Shown here: positions 30,030 to 40,525 of the stretch, piece after piece | Layout: each line of letters starts with the position of its first letter | Position numbering within the stretch: position 1 is the first letter of the stretch | Origin: Maniola hyperantus | Taxonomy: Eukaryota > Arthropoda > Insecta > Lepidoptera > Nymphalidae | Reading direction: 5' to 3' | Assembly (NCBI RefSeq): GCF_902806685.2 | Contig: NC_048561.1 | Span: forward strand, 2,232,001 to 2,296,000 | Length of the DNA: 64,000 nucleotides | Notes under the pieces: model-generated | Told to the model about the DNA's origin: nothing | Databases searched by the model: none | Seen by the model: the letters and a program-made list of their open reading frames with translations, nothing else | Made by a program: the position numbers and the translations under genes

Positions 30030-30570
30030 TTGGCGACTTAAGTATAATCAATCAGTCTTTAATTCTGAATATTCTAAAGGTTATGAGATTTTAACAAAAA
30101 CACAATCTTCTTTACTCAAAGCTCTTAGAAAAAGTTTACTTATTTATCTTATAATTATATAAACTTAAATTCTTTATTTACTTCTCTTTATTAATTATTG
30201 GAAATTTTAGTAACATCAATCAGTCTTTGATTCAGAGTATTCCTAAGATTATGCAACATAACAAAAATACAATATTCTTAATTCAAAACTCTCAGAAAGA
30301 GTACCGGTTCCTTAACCTCAAAAATCAACAAAAAAAACTTAACTCGAAACAAATGACTTATTTATGTAAACTTAAATTCTTTTTTAACTTCTCTTTTTTG
30401 AGTAAAAATTGGCAACTTTAGTAACATCAATCAGTCTTTAACTCAGAGTATTCCTAAGATAATCAAACATAACAAAAACACAATTCTCTTAATTCGAAAC
30501 TCAGAAAAAATACAAGTTTCGTAACTCCTAAAAATCAACAACATTTTTCTAACTCAAAATAACGACTTAT
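30030..30570. repeat. Three imperfect tandem repeats in the pogo element
   Basis: Units of about 170-210 bp start with CAATCAGTCTTTAATTC (30046), CAATCAGTCTTTGATTC (30217) and CAATCAGTCTTTAACTC (30427). They lie between the transposase stop and the left terminus. Confidence 0.7.
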
Positions 30571-31147
30571 TTATGTAACTCAAGAGGTTTTTCTTAATAT
30601 TAAACTAGCAAATATGTAAAATAAAGAAGGTATTAACGTAATTTTTCGTTTTTGAAATCAATCAGCGACATGAAGGACAAAAATATTTCTTTACCCCTTT
30701 TTTTACACAGGCACACTCTTCATGTACCCAACATTTACATGCTAAACATTGTATCATGTCTTCTATTGAGCACAGCAAACAAATCTTACAAAACCACTGC
30801 TCCACTTCATCTTCATGGACCTTGTTAAAAGTTTTCTTTACTTTTTTAGGCTGTGGTTGTGATTTCGTTTTGTTTTTTTTAGTTTTCGCTGTCTCTAAAT
30901 CCCTTTTGTACGGAGATGATGTTAACTCCAAAGCACGTTGGGGTTTACGGCTTCTACTTCTCAGCTCTTCAATAGCCGGGTCCACACCGGACGATCCATC
31001 GATCCCGCGATCCGCGATCCAGGATCGCGGAGCGTGGATCGTGGATCGTGTTATGCCGATCCACTCTTGGAAACTTGCGATCCCAAATATGCGCTCCAAG
31101 CGATCCTAAGGCGATCCGTGATTCAGCCAGTCTAACTCTTGTACGAT

Positions 31148-33218
31148 ATGGAGTCACACGTACAACGGCGGCGTCTTGCCGTTGCAGCAGTAACTTTTAT
31201 TTTGCTTAAATGCTTGCGCAAAAAATCACAAAAAAGAAAACGACGGTTTTGGGTGAAACAAATTTACAAAAATCGCTTGGAATCTGGGACTCAGCTGTAC
31301 GCAGAGTTAGTGTCAGATAAAGTTGAACACAATTTTGCAAGAATGAATGCTAATCAATTTGAGATATTGTGTTCATTATTAAATAACAAGCTAAGAAAGA
31401 ATGATACAAATTATAGAGATGCCATTACTGTGAAGGAAAGATTATTACTAACATTGAGATTTTTAGCAACTGGAGATTCGTACGTCAGTTTGCAGTATCT
31501 GTTCCGCATTTCCAAACAGTCTATATCGATAATTATTCCTGAAGTTTGTGAAGCCATCATTGACCTGTTAAATGATTATGTAAAGGTAAGTAAAACCATA
31601 CTTTATTACTCAATAAAAAAGTAGTGTATTACAATCATAATTTAAAGAAGTAACATGTTTACAATTATTAATTATTTTTTGAAAACATGATATAGGTAGG
31701 TACTTATTTAATTCGGTGGTGACTGTGGAAGTGAATAATCCTGAGGTTTCAGAAACTGGGACTGCGATGAATTGGAGGCTAGATGAGCAGACGGTGATGT
31801 CTGTGGAATTGGAGCTGGATAATTTTGAGGTTGTAGAGACTGGGACTGTGATGAAGTGGATGCTATTGGTGTGCCAGGGTATGAATTAGTGTAATATCCA
31901 TAATTGCTATCCCCATATCTTCCTGTGTCAGCTTGAAAAATAACTTGGCATATAGCATTTTTGACATTAACTAATGTTACTGCATCATATTTCCGCAATT
32001 CAGTAGATATATACTGCCCGAAAGCAATGTAAGAATCAGTTTCCGGTTGTGGTGGCTGAGCACATTGTTGCAGAAGTTGGAAAGCCTCTGAAAGAGTTTC
32101 ATCTGATATGTCATCTGCATTATTAGAAGTAGTTTTCTTTCTTTTTTTTGTTCTTTTGTTTGTTGTTTGGACACTGGATTGTGCATTCTGATCATTCTGC
32201 TCTCTACTCTGATCTGTGTGGTGGTTGGCTCTCTCCGGTTGTGTGTCACTAGTAATGTTACTGTTCTCGTTTTCGCTCACTGTAGTATTAACTTCAAGTT
32301 CCCCATCAGTCGTATCAGATTCTACCTGTAACAACAATTATTATTACTATTTACTGCTTATTCTTATTTTCAGCTTTATATTATAATTAAGATCTCCTTT
32401 ATTTTCAGGTGCCGTCAACTAAAGAAGAATGGCGTACAGTTTCTCAGCAATTCGAGAATAAGTGGAATTTCCCACACGTGATAGGAGCGATGGACGGCAA
32501 ACACGTCGCTATACAATCGCCTTTTAATAGTGGCAACGACTTTGATAATTACAAATTATTTCCTAGTATTGTTCTTTTTGCATTAGTAGATGCAAATTAT
32601 AGGTTCCTGTATGTGAATGTTGGGACTAAAGGCAGAATATCAGATGGAGGCGTGTTCAAAAGCACAAATTTATATAAAAAACTTGAAAAAAAAGAGCTAA
32701 ATATTCCTCCACCGGAGATATTGCAAGTTCCCTATAAAATTGAGGTACCCTATTATATACTAGGTGATAAAGCTTTTCAGCTTAATGATTATACTATGAA
32801 ACCATACGATGGTACACGGGAAAGGGGTTCTTGTGAAAGAATTTTCAACTACCGACTGTCAAGAGCACGTAGAGTAGTTGAAAACGCGTTTGGAGTACTT
32901 AGTTCTGTCTACAGAGTCCTGCGTAAACCTATGCTTTTGGAACCAGAAACTGCGACTAAAGTCGTGCTGGCAACGGTTCATCTATATAACTACTTACGCA
33001 GTAATCCTAACTTTATATCGCCAGGAACGTTTGATACAGTACAGGAGAATGGAGATGTAATACCTGGAAGCTGGCGAAATGAACCGCCATCACAATCGCT
33101 ACAACCGATGGCCGTCGTACCAAGAAGAGCAACAGAAAATGCCACTACAATACGGTCCCACTTAGCAAGACACTTTGTTACAAACCATACAATAGTTTGG
33201 CAAAATGAATATCAGTAA
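31148..33218 (+). CDS. Harbinger transposase of H1
   Basis: Exons 31148-31585 and 32409-33218 (AAG/GTAAGT donor, TTTTCAG acceptor) give 415 residues. The first exon carries the helical N-terminus (ERLLLTLRFLATGDSYVSLQ). The second is a DDE_4 nuclease domain: D in GAMDGKH, D in YYILGDKAF and E in RRVVENAFG, with FNYRLSRARR before it. It catalyses excision and insertion of H1. The intron holds an exon of the opposite-strand MADF gene (31708-32325). Compared with H2-H4, the intron is about 40 codons further downstream and in another phase. The frame is undamaged. Confidence 0.9.
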
Positions 33219-36200
33219 ACTAATAGCTCACAATATGTTCCAATGTATCGCGTGTGGTTCCGGGTTCATTTTTATCCGCCATAAAGTCGAAGTCATCATA
33301 CGCAAACCACTTTGATTTATATGTATCTTGAGCACCTGAAATAAACAAGTTACTCATTAAAATAACCACGTGTATTTCTAACAGCTTAAATGTAAAAAGC
33401 GAAATCACGTGAAATCCACAGTAAATATTATGATGTAATTACTTATAATAAAATATATAATTTTAACTAGTATTTTGCTCGCTGCTCGAGCTGCTAAAGC
33501 AGCTCTCGAGGTCTATAATGGCCCTTTGAACAATTTTAAAAAAGTCATACATTTTCTATGAAAAAATAAATTCCGCCATTTTGAATTTTTTTTCAAGTCA
33601 TCGAATAGACCTTCGGATCCTGATCATCTCTTGCCAAGAAACCACTCTTCCATCTTTCATACCCTCCGAGATGGACGCCGATGAAATTTGTATGGCGGCC
33701 ATCTTTTTTTCGGAATTTTGAATTTTTTTTCAAATTTTTGGCAATTGGATGAGGTTTCGAATGACATTTGGTCGAGCACCTCCCACCTATCTTCAATACC
33801 TCGAGCGTGCCCTTCACCCGTCTCCGAAATCCTCAATCATCAGCTCTCTCCATATGTTGCCCAAAAGGAATCTTTGTCTTCTATATGAATCCATAAGTGA
33901 AAAAAAAAAGTTTCATACAAAATTTTACAGGAGAAATTTTTTTGAAAATCTCGGCCGCCATCTTGTTTTTCCAATTTTTTTCACTTTTTCTAAAAATCGT
34001 TTGCTAATATCTGCAAGAGCTGCAAGTTTAAACAAAATCGGTTGGAAAACAAAAAAGTTACAAAAGTCAGGTCGGCCGCCATCTTGTTTTTCTGAAATGT
34101 CATAATTTTTCCCTACTCGAATCCCACTCCTGAACATATCTCCCATACATTATTATATCATTTTCTGTCTCTTTCTAGGAGAACAATAATATGTCAATGA
34201 GTGAGTCCGCGGAAAAAATAAATTCCGCCATTTTGAATTTTTTTTCAAGTCATCAAATAGACCTTCGGATCCTGATCATCTTTTGCCAAGAAACCACTCT
34301 TCCATCTTTCATGCCCTCCGAGCTGGACGCCGATGAAATTTGTATGGCGGCCATCTTTTTTCGGAATTTTAAAAAAAATTTCAAATTTTTGGCAATTGGA
34401 CGAGGTTTCGAATGACATTTGGTCGAGCACCTCCCACCTATCTTCAATACCTCGAGCGTGCCCTTCACCCGTCTCCGAAATCCTCAATCATCAGCTACCT
34501 CCATCTGTTGCCCTAAAGGAATCTTTATCTTCTATATGAAACCATAAGTGAAAAAAATAAGTTTCATACAAAATTTTACAGGAGGAAATTTTTTGAAAAT
34601 CTCGGCCGCCATCTTGTTTTTCCAATTTTTTTCACTTTTTCTAAAAATCGTTTACTAATATCTTCAATAGTTGCAAGTTGTAACAAAATCGGTTGGAAAA
34701 CAAAAAAGTTACAAAAGTCAGGTCGGCCGCCATCTTGTTTTTCTGAAATGTCATAATTTTTCCCTAGTCGAATCCCACTCCTGAACATATCTCCCATACA
34801 TAATTATATCATTTTCTGTCTCTTTCTAGGAGAACAATTATGTCAATGAGTCAGTCAGTGGTAATTGAGCTATATATAGTATAACTAGTATTTTGCTCGC
34901 TGCTCGAGCTGCTAAAGCAGCTCTCGAGGTCTATAATCGCCATTTTGAATAATAAAAAATTTTGTATGAAAAAATAAATTCCGCCATTTTGAATTTTTTT
35001 TCCATCCATCGAGTAGACCTTTAGATCCTGATCATCTTTTGCCAAGAAACCACTCTTCCATCTTTTATACCCTCCGAGATGGACGCCGATGAAATTTGTA
35101 TGGCGGCCATCTTTTTTTCGGAATTTTGAATTTTTTTCCAAATTTTTGGCAATTGGATGAGGTTTCGAATGACATTTGGTCGAGCACCTCCCACCTATCT
35201 TCAATACCTTAAGCGTGCCCTTCACCCGTCTCCGAAATCCTCAATCATCAGCTCCCTCCATATGTTGCCCTAAAGAAATCTTTGTCTTCTATATGAAACC
35301 ATAAGTGAAAAAAAAAAGTTTCATACAAAATTTTACAGGAGAAATTTTTTTGAAAATCTCGGCGGCCATCTTGTTTTTTCAATTTTTTACACTTTGTCTG
35401 AAAATCGTTTGCTAATATCTTCAATAGTTGCAAGTTGTAACAAAATCGGTTGGAAAACAAAAAAGTTACAAAAGTCAGGTCGGCCGCCATCTTGTTTTTC
35501 TGAAATGTCATAATTTTTCCATACTCGAATCCCACTCCTGAACATATCTCCCATACATTATTATATCATTTTCTGTCTCTTTCTAGGAGAACAATTATGT
35601 CAATGAGTCAGTCAGTGGTAATTGAGCTATATATAGTATAATATAATAACTAGTATTTTGCTCGCTGCTCGAGCTGCTAAAGCAGCTCTCGAGGTCTATA
35701 ATGGCCATTTTGAATAATAAAAAATTTTGTATGAAAAAATAAATTCCGCCATTTTGAATTTTTTTTCCATCCAACGAGTAGACCTTCGGACCCTGATCAT
35801 CTCTTGCCAAGAAACCACTCTTCCATCTGTCATACCCTCCGAGATGGACGCCGATGGCGGCCATCTTTTTTTCGGAATTTTAAATTTTTTTTCCAATTTT
35901 TGGCAATTGGATGAGGTTTCGAATGACATTTGGTCGAGCACCTCCCACCTATCTTCGATACCTAAAGCGTGCCCTTCACCCGTCTCCGAAATCCTCAATC
36001 ATCAGCTCCCTCCATATGTTACCCTAAAAGAATCTTTGTCTTCTATATGAAACCATAAGTGAAAAAAAAAAGTTTCATACAAAATTTTACAGGAGGAAAT
36101 TTTTTGATAATCTCGGCCGCCATCTTGTTTTTTCAATTTTTTACACTTTTTCTAAAAATCGTTTGCTAATATCTTCAATTGTTGCAAGTTGTAACAAAAT

Positions 36201-37437
36201 CGGTTGGAAAACAAAAAAGTTACAAAAGTCAGGTCGGCCGCCATCTTGTTTTTCTGAAATGTCATAATTTTTCCCTACTCGAATCCCACTTCTGAACATA
36301 TCTCCCATACATTATTATATCATTTTCTATCTCTTTCTAGGAGAACAATTATGTCAATCAGTGAGTCAGTGAGTCAGTGAGTGGTAATTGAGCTATATAT
36401 AGTATAACTAGTATTTTGCTCGCTGCTCGAGCTGCTAAAGCAGCTCTCGAGGTCTATAATCGTCATTTTGAATAATAAAAAATTTTGTATGAAAAAAAAA
36501 ATTCCGCCATTTTGAATTTTTTTTCAAGTCATCAAATAGACCTTCGGATCCTGATCATCTCTTGCCAAGAAACCACTTTTCCATCTTTCATACCCTCCGA
36601 GATGGACGCCGATGAAATTTGTATGGCGGCCATCTTTTTTTCGGAATTTTGAATTTTTTTTCAAATTTTTGGCAATTGGATGACGTTTCGAATGACATTT
36701 GGTCGAGCACCTCCCACCTATCTTCAATACCTTGAGCGTGCCCTTCACCCGCCTCCGAAATCCTCAATCATCAGCTCCCTCCATATGTTGCCCTTAAGGA
36801 ATCATTGTCTTCTATATGAAACCACAAGTGAAAAAAAAAAGTTTCATACAAAATTTTACAGGAGGAAATTTTTTGAAAATCTCGGCCGCCATCTTGTTTT
36901 TCCAATTTTTTTCACATTTTCTAAAAATTGTTTACTAATATCTTCAATTGTTGCAAGTTGTAACAAAATCGGTTGGAAAACAAAAAAGTTACAAAAGTCA
37001 GGTCGGCCGCCATCTTGTTTTTCTGAAATGTCATAATTTTTCCCTACTCGAATCCCACTTCTGAACATATCTCCCATACATTATTATATCATTTTCTGTC
37101 TCTTTCTAGGAGAACAATTATGTCAATCAGTGAGTGAGTGGTAATTGAGCTATATATAGTATAAATAATACCTACAGATAAAAAGTAGCTTTGTTTTCTT
37201 ACCGGATCCAGTTATACGGCTTTGCTTCTCTCTGTGTTTCTCCCTTCTGTAGCCTCCCGCCAGAGATCGCATTTTTTTCTTTAGGTTCTCGATCGACTTA
37301 TTCCCCATTTCACGAGAAATCTGACACCAAGCATCATCTCTAACACCTCTATTGGTGTAATTAGAATCTTTGGGATCCCATAAACATTTAAATTCTTTAT
37401 AAAGCGATATCAAACGGCGACTTTCTGAGATGTCCAT
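31708..37437 (-). CDS. MADF-BESS accessory protein of H1
   Basis: Exons 37437-37203, 33335-33232 and 32325-31708 sum to 957 nt, giving 318 residues. Residues 1-85 form a MADF domain (SRRLISLYKEFKCLWDPKD, then IENLKKKMRSLAGGYRRE). The short middle exon has KWFAYDDFDFMADK. The last exon carries a basic stretch (NKRTKKRKKT), a BESS-like motif (YIAFGQYISTELRKYD) and a Gln/Ser/Pro-rich tail. In PIF/Harbinger elements a Myb/MADF partner protein brings the transposase into the nucleus and to the ends. The first intron contains the 3.7 kb satellite; the second contains transposase exon 2. Confidence 0.85.
33466..37165. repeat. Five-unit satellite in the MADF-gene intron of H1
   Basis: Units of about 690-770 bp start near 33466, 34191, 34881, 35649 and 36410. 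Most start with ACTAGTATTTTGCTCGCTGC and GAGCTGCTAAAGCAGCTC; the second lacks this head. Each ends with TTCTAGGAGAACAA and TCAATGAGTCAGT-type steps. Each unit holds at least four CCGCCATNTT/GGCCATCTT motifs. Open frames of about 73 codons recur on the minus strand, but stops and A/T-run indels differ between units, so I do not call them genes. Confidence 0.85.
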
Positions 37438-39950
37438 GGCGAGGTGGATCGCGCGAACCAACACAACCGTCCACACCGCGCGCATCACGCAACTGAGGCA
37501 CCTTTGAGGCTGGCACAAAAACCGACCGCACACGGATCGCGCGAGGTAGGGAGCGCGCGCTCCAATACGTGCGCATGGATCGCGCGCGGCACGTCCACAC
37601 CGCCTGCATCTTTGGATCGCGCTGCTGCCGCGCGCGATCGGAGCGCGATGGATCGTCCGGTGTGGACCCGGCTAATAACCTTTCTTGCTCCAGGAGATAT
37701 ACTAGCAATGTGGAATTCAGAGCTAGTGGTTGGAGTTGCCTCCTTGCTCGGTCCTGGTTCTCCCAACTGACTAGTGGGCACAATATTAGTCATTGCTGAA
37801 TCAGAAGGAACAAGAGACCGGCGTACGTCATTATTTTGATGTTCAGAGCTACTACTCATATCTAGGTGGTTTGGACTTATTTGAGAAGATGAAGTTGCAG
37901 TTTGTTGGGGATGTCGACGTCTTACTTGTCTTAATGTTTGAACACCTGTTTTGGCACTTGGAGATTCATGTGTTTGAGTCACATCGACAACTGTTCTCGG
38001 AACTTGCTCATTTAGCTCATAATCGGTATGCACCGCCGAATCAACAGGAATGTGCGATGAAGCTAACTCCAAAGTACGTTGAGACTGAGATTCAATGCCA
38101 GTGTGTAGAACAGGTTAATTTTGAATATCTATGGAACTGATGCATGGTTGGACGCTAGGACCAGCTGGTTGCGGTGCTGTAACAGTGTTTGAAGTGCCTG
38201 ATGTCAAAGATAAAGGATCGACATCCATATTTTCGCTGTCATTTTGTGGGTCATCATCCTCTGCTAGTGTTATAAACTCATAGTCTTGAAATATGTCTTT
38301 ATTGAATGGCCAAATACCACTTTTTTTAAATCCACTAGAAGCGGTTCCCACAGACGCTGCTCTCGCATATGCTTTACCGAAAAGCATTGAAATCTGAAAT
38401 GCTGTAACGCATCGCCCTGGATTACAGCGCAGCCACTTTTCGGTTTCATCTATGAAATAGCAGCTCAAAGGTCTAAAAAATGAAGTATCCAGTGGCTGTA
38501 GTTTATTCGAAGTGTGAGCTGGAAGTGACAACAGCACAACATTGTGCTTTTTTGCATAATTAATAGCGGCCAAATTTTTTGTGTGACTCGTATGTCCGTC
38601 GAGAATTAAGAGAACCTTCTTTTCAGGTGTTGGTTTGACACTTTCAACAAAATGTTGCATCCAAACGAAGAATATTTCTTTATTTATGTACCCACTTTCG
38701 GGATTGAATGCGAAAATTGCGCCAGGTGGCGCACCATCTTTAAGTTCATCCTTGGCTCGTTTACGTTTGAAAATTATAAGCGGCGGGATAAAATATCCTG
38801 CGGCGGTTGCACAACAAACAGCTGTTGTAGTGGTGCCACGTTCTCCGCTAGTTATGGCCCCTACTTGGTGCTTACCTTTCTGCGCCAGGATTTTTCTTGG
38901 CTTTCTTTCAACAGTTGTGAGGCCTGTCTCATCGACATTAAAAATGTATCTCGGATCATTGATGCCATTCTCGTTCATAACCTTTTCTAACTTCTCAAAG
39001 AAATCTTTCACTGCTGACTTGTTAAAAGCCGTAGCTCTGTTAAAAGAAGTTGCCCTAGGTTGTCTTAGACTTAATTCAGGGTGCCGTTTCAAAAACCCGT
39101 AGTACCACTTTTTTCCCGCCATTTCCTTTTCTTTGTTAAATCTGTGCTTTAATCCTTTTTGCTCAGCTATTTTGTAAGCTAAACTTCTAACATCTTTTGG
39201 TGTGATTCCGTATAAACAGCGTTCCAATTCCAAAATATGATTGACAAATTTTTCTTCCAATTCAGGAGTAAGATCACCAGTAGAACCGACTATTTGCTTT
39301 TCCTCTTTCGCTTTTACATTTTTATCGTCAAATCTTCGCTTTAGTGTTGCCTTTGGTACTCCATATATCCTGCTTGCTTCATTTAGGCCAACTTCTTGTT
39401 TACGTAAAGCTTGTAATGCCAATATCATGCTTTCTTCATTCCACGCATAATATTTGCCACGTTTAGCCATGCTAAAACAAAAAACATGCAGTTAAAAATC
39501 GATTTTAGAAGTTGCTATGATTGGACCGGTCCAATCAAAAATCCTCGCAGTGGTCCATTGATGGCAATTCGCTGTTATAGCACAAAAAGATTTATAAAAA
39601 AAAAACTATTACTTATTGAAGCACATAATATACAAAACTACTTGTACAAAAGAACAGAGCATGCAACTGATAAAAAACCACATTAAAAACTATAACAAAA
39701 CTGTACTTACATGGTAAAGTATGCCGCGAGATTTTTACATCGAGAAGGCGCGAAACTCGGCGACGCGCGTCCTTCCCCAACGAAGCTTACGGCGGCACTG
39801 CCGGGAGCGGGGGTGGGAACTGGTTCAAATACGCAGCGTTGCGTCGCCACGGTTGATTTTTAAATCCATCCGTTTTCGAGAAACCAAAGCGGTCCAAACA
39901 AAGAGCCGGTCCAATGATCGCAACCTTACCCTATATACAAAACGTCTCTT

Positions 39951-40145
39951 TTATCTTTCCAACACAAACACCTTTCCGATTATAACGATAAATAAACTCA
40001 ACTTTGGATAATTTTTCTGGTCACCACGGGTGGTTTTTTTTCTCCTATTACATTGGAGAGTGCCTGGACAATATGTTTTTTTTTTCAAAAGTACATTTTC
40101 TGCAAAGTCTACACTTGTGTAAAAATTGTCCACATAAACGATATA
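39951..40145 (-). pseudogene. piggyBac-type transposase, central fragment
   Basis: Minus-strand residues YVDNFYTSVDFAENVL and YCPGTLQCNRRK match the DNFYTS and CGTxRxNRK blocks with one catalytic Asp of piggyBac-type transposases. The frame is lost toward the pogo end at 39932 and is replaced upstream by an RTE LINE tail at 40146. Together with 28804-29124 it probably derives from one copy. Confidence 0.75.
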
Positions 40146-40262
40146 AAGAGGCTGGCGGGAAGTGGCTGGATGAGGAAGGCTGAGGACCGGGTGTGGTGGC
40201 GCTCTTTAGGAAGGCCTATGTCCAACAGTGGACTTCCACAGGCTGATGATGATGATGAAACA
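40146..40262 (+). mobile_element. RTE-type LINE 3' end
   Basis: On the plus strand the codons read SGWMRKAEDRVWWRSLG. Then GGAAGGCCTATGTCCAACAG and ACTTCCACAGGCTGATGATG give the 3' end with a GAT repeat tail (40248-40258). It is a heavily 5'-truncated RTE copy. Confidence 0.7.
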
Positions 40263-40525
40263 GAGTGACCACGGTATAAATATAGTTCTCATAATTCAAA
40301 CTCAAACTCAAATTATTTATTCAGAATTGGTAAAATTTTACGCTTCCTGATTGTCAAGAATTTTTATTTGTAAGAAGATGATATGATATAATTAATACGT
40401 ACTTAAAACTAAGGCCCTATTCAGTGCGACGCGGACCGTCCGCACGCGGATGAGGTTTTGCGTCCGTCGCGGATGAATTCGTCGTTCAGTGCGATGCGGA
40501 TCGTGATCGAGAGTGGTACAGTGTC

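Larger units (their letters stand above)
30974..37673. mobile_element. PIF/Harbinger element H1 (6.7 kb), inserted in the pogo transposase gene
   Basis: Terminal inverted repeats begin AGCCGGGTCCACACCGGACG. The 3 bp AAT is present on both sides (30971-30973 and 37674-37676). Subterminal regions are rich in CGATCC/GGATCG motifs. It contains an intact transposase gene (+), an intact MADF-BESS gene (-) and a 3.7 kb tandem array in an intron of the latter, so it looks autonomous. Confidence 0.9.
30662..39470 (-). pseudogene. pogo-type transposase with C-terminal PHD finger, split by H1 and an in-frame stop
   Basis: From ATG 39470 a 451-codon frame has an HTH_psq-like N-terminus (EESMILALQALRKQEVGLNE), a CENP-B-type HTH, then a DDE_1 core with D in NVDETGL, D in LILDGHTSH and D in LQPLDTSF (36 residues between the last two). 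TAA at 38117-38115 stops it. The same frame then continues as a Ser/Pro-rich linker to about 37676, where H1 interrupts the codons. It resumes at 30973 (EELRSRSRKPQ) and ends at 30662 with a PHD finger (CKICLLCSIEDMIQC...CWVHEEC...CPSC). Removing H1 and one AAT duplication keeps the frame. The PHD finger may read histone tails. Now probably non-functional, though the catalytic part is uninterrupted. Confidence 0.85.
29690..39931 (-). mobile_element. pogo-type DNA transposon split by Harbinger H1
   Basis: Inverted termini GGGTAAGGTTGC (29690) and GCAACCTTACCC (to 39931) are both followed inward by ATTGGACC and bordered by TA (29688-29689, 39932-39933). Subterminal TTGCTATCATTGGAC (about 29907) and TTGCTATGATTGGAC (about 39510) are likely transposase-binding repeats. 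After removing H1 and one 3 bp duplication the element would be about 3.5 kb. Its one gene is on the minus strand. Confidence 0.85.

Noticed and set aside
33590..37077. Recurring minus-strand frames of about 73 codons in the satellite units
   Set aside because: Stops and A/T-run indels differ between units, starts are not conserved, and no domain is seen. Best explained as noncoding satellite.
38635..39102. Plus-strand frames opposite the pogo transposase
   Set aside because: Antisense shadows of a strongly coding minus-strand gene with catalytic motifs.
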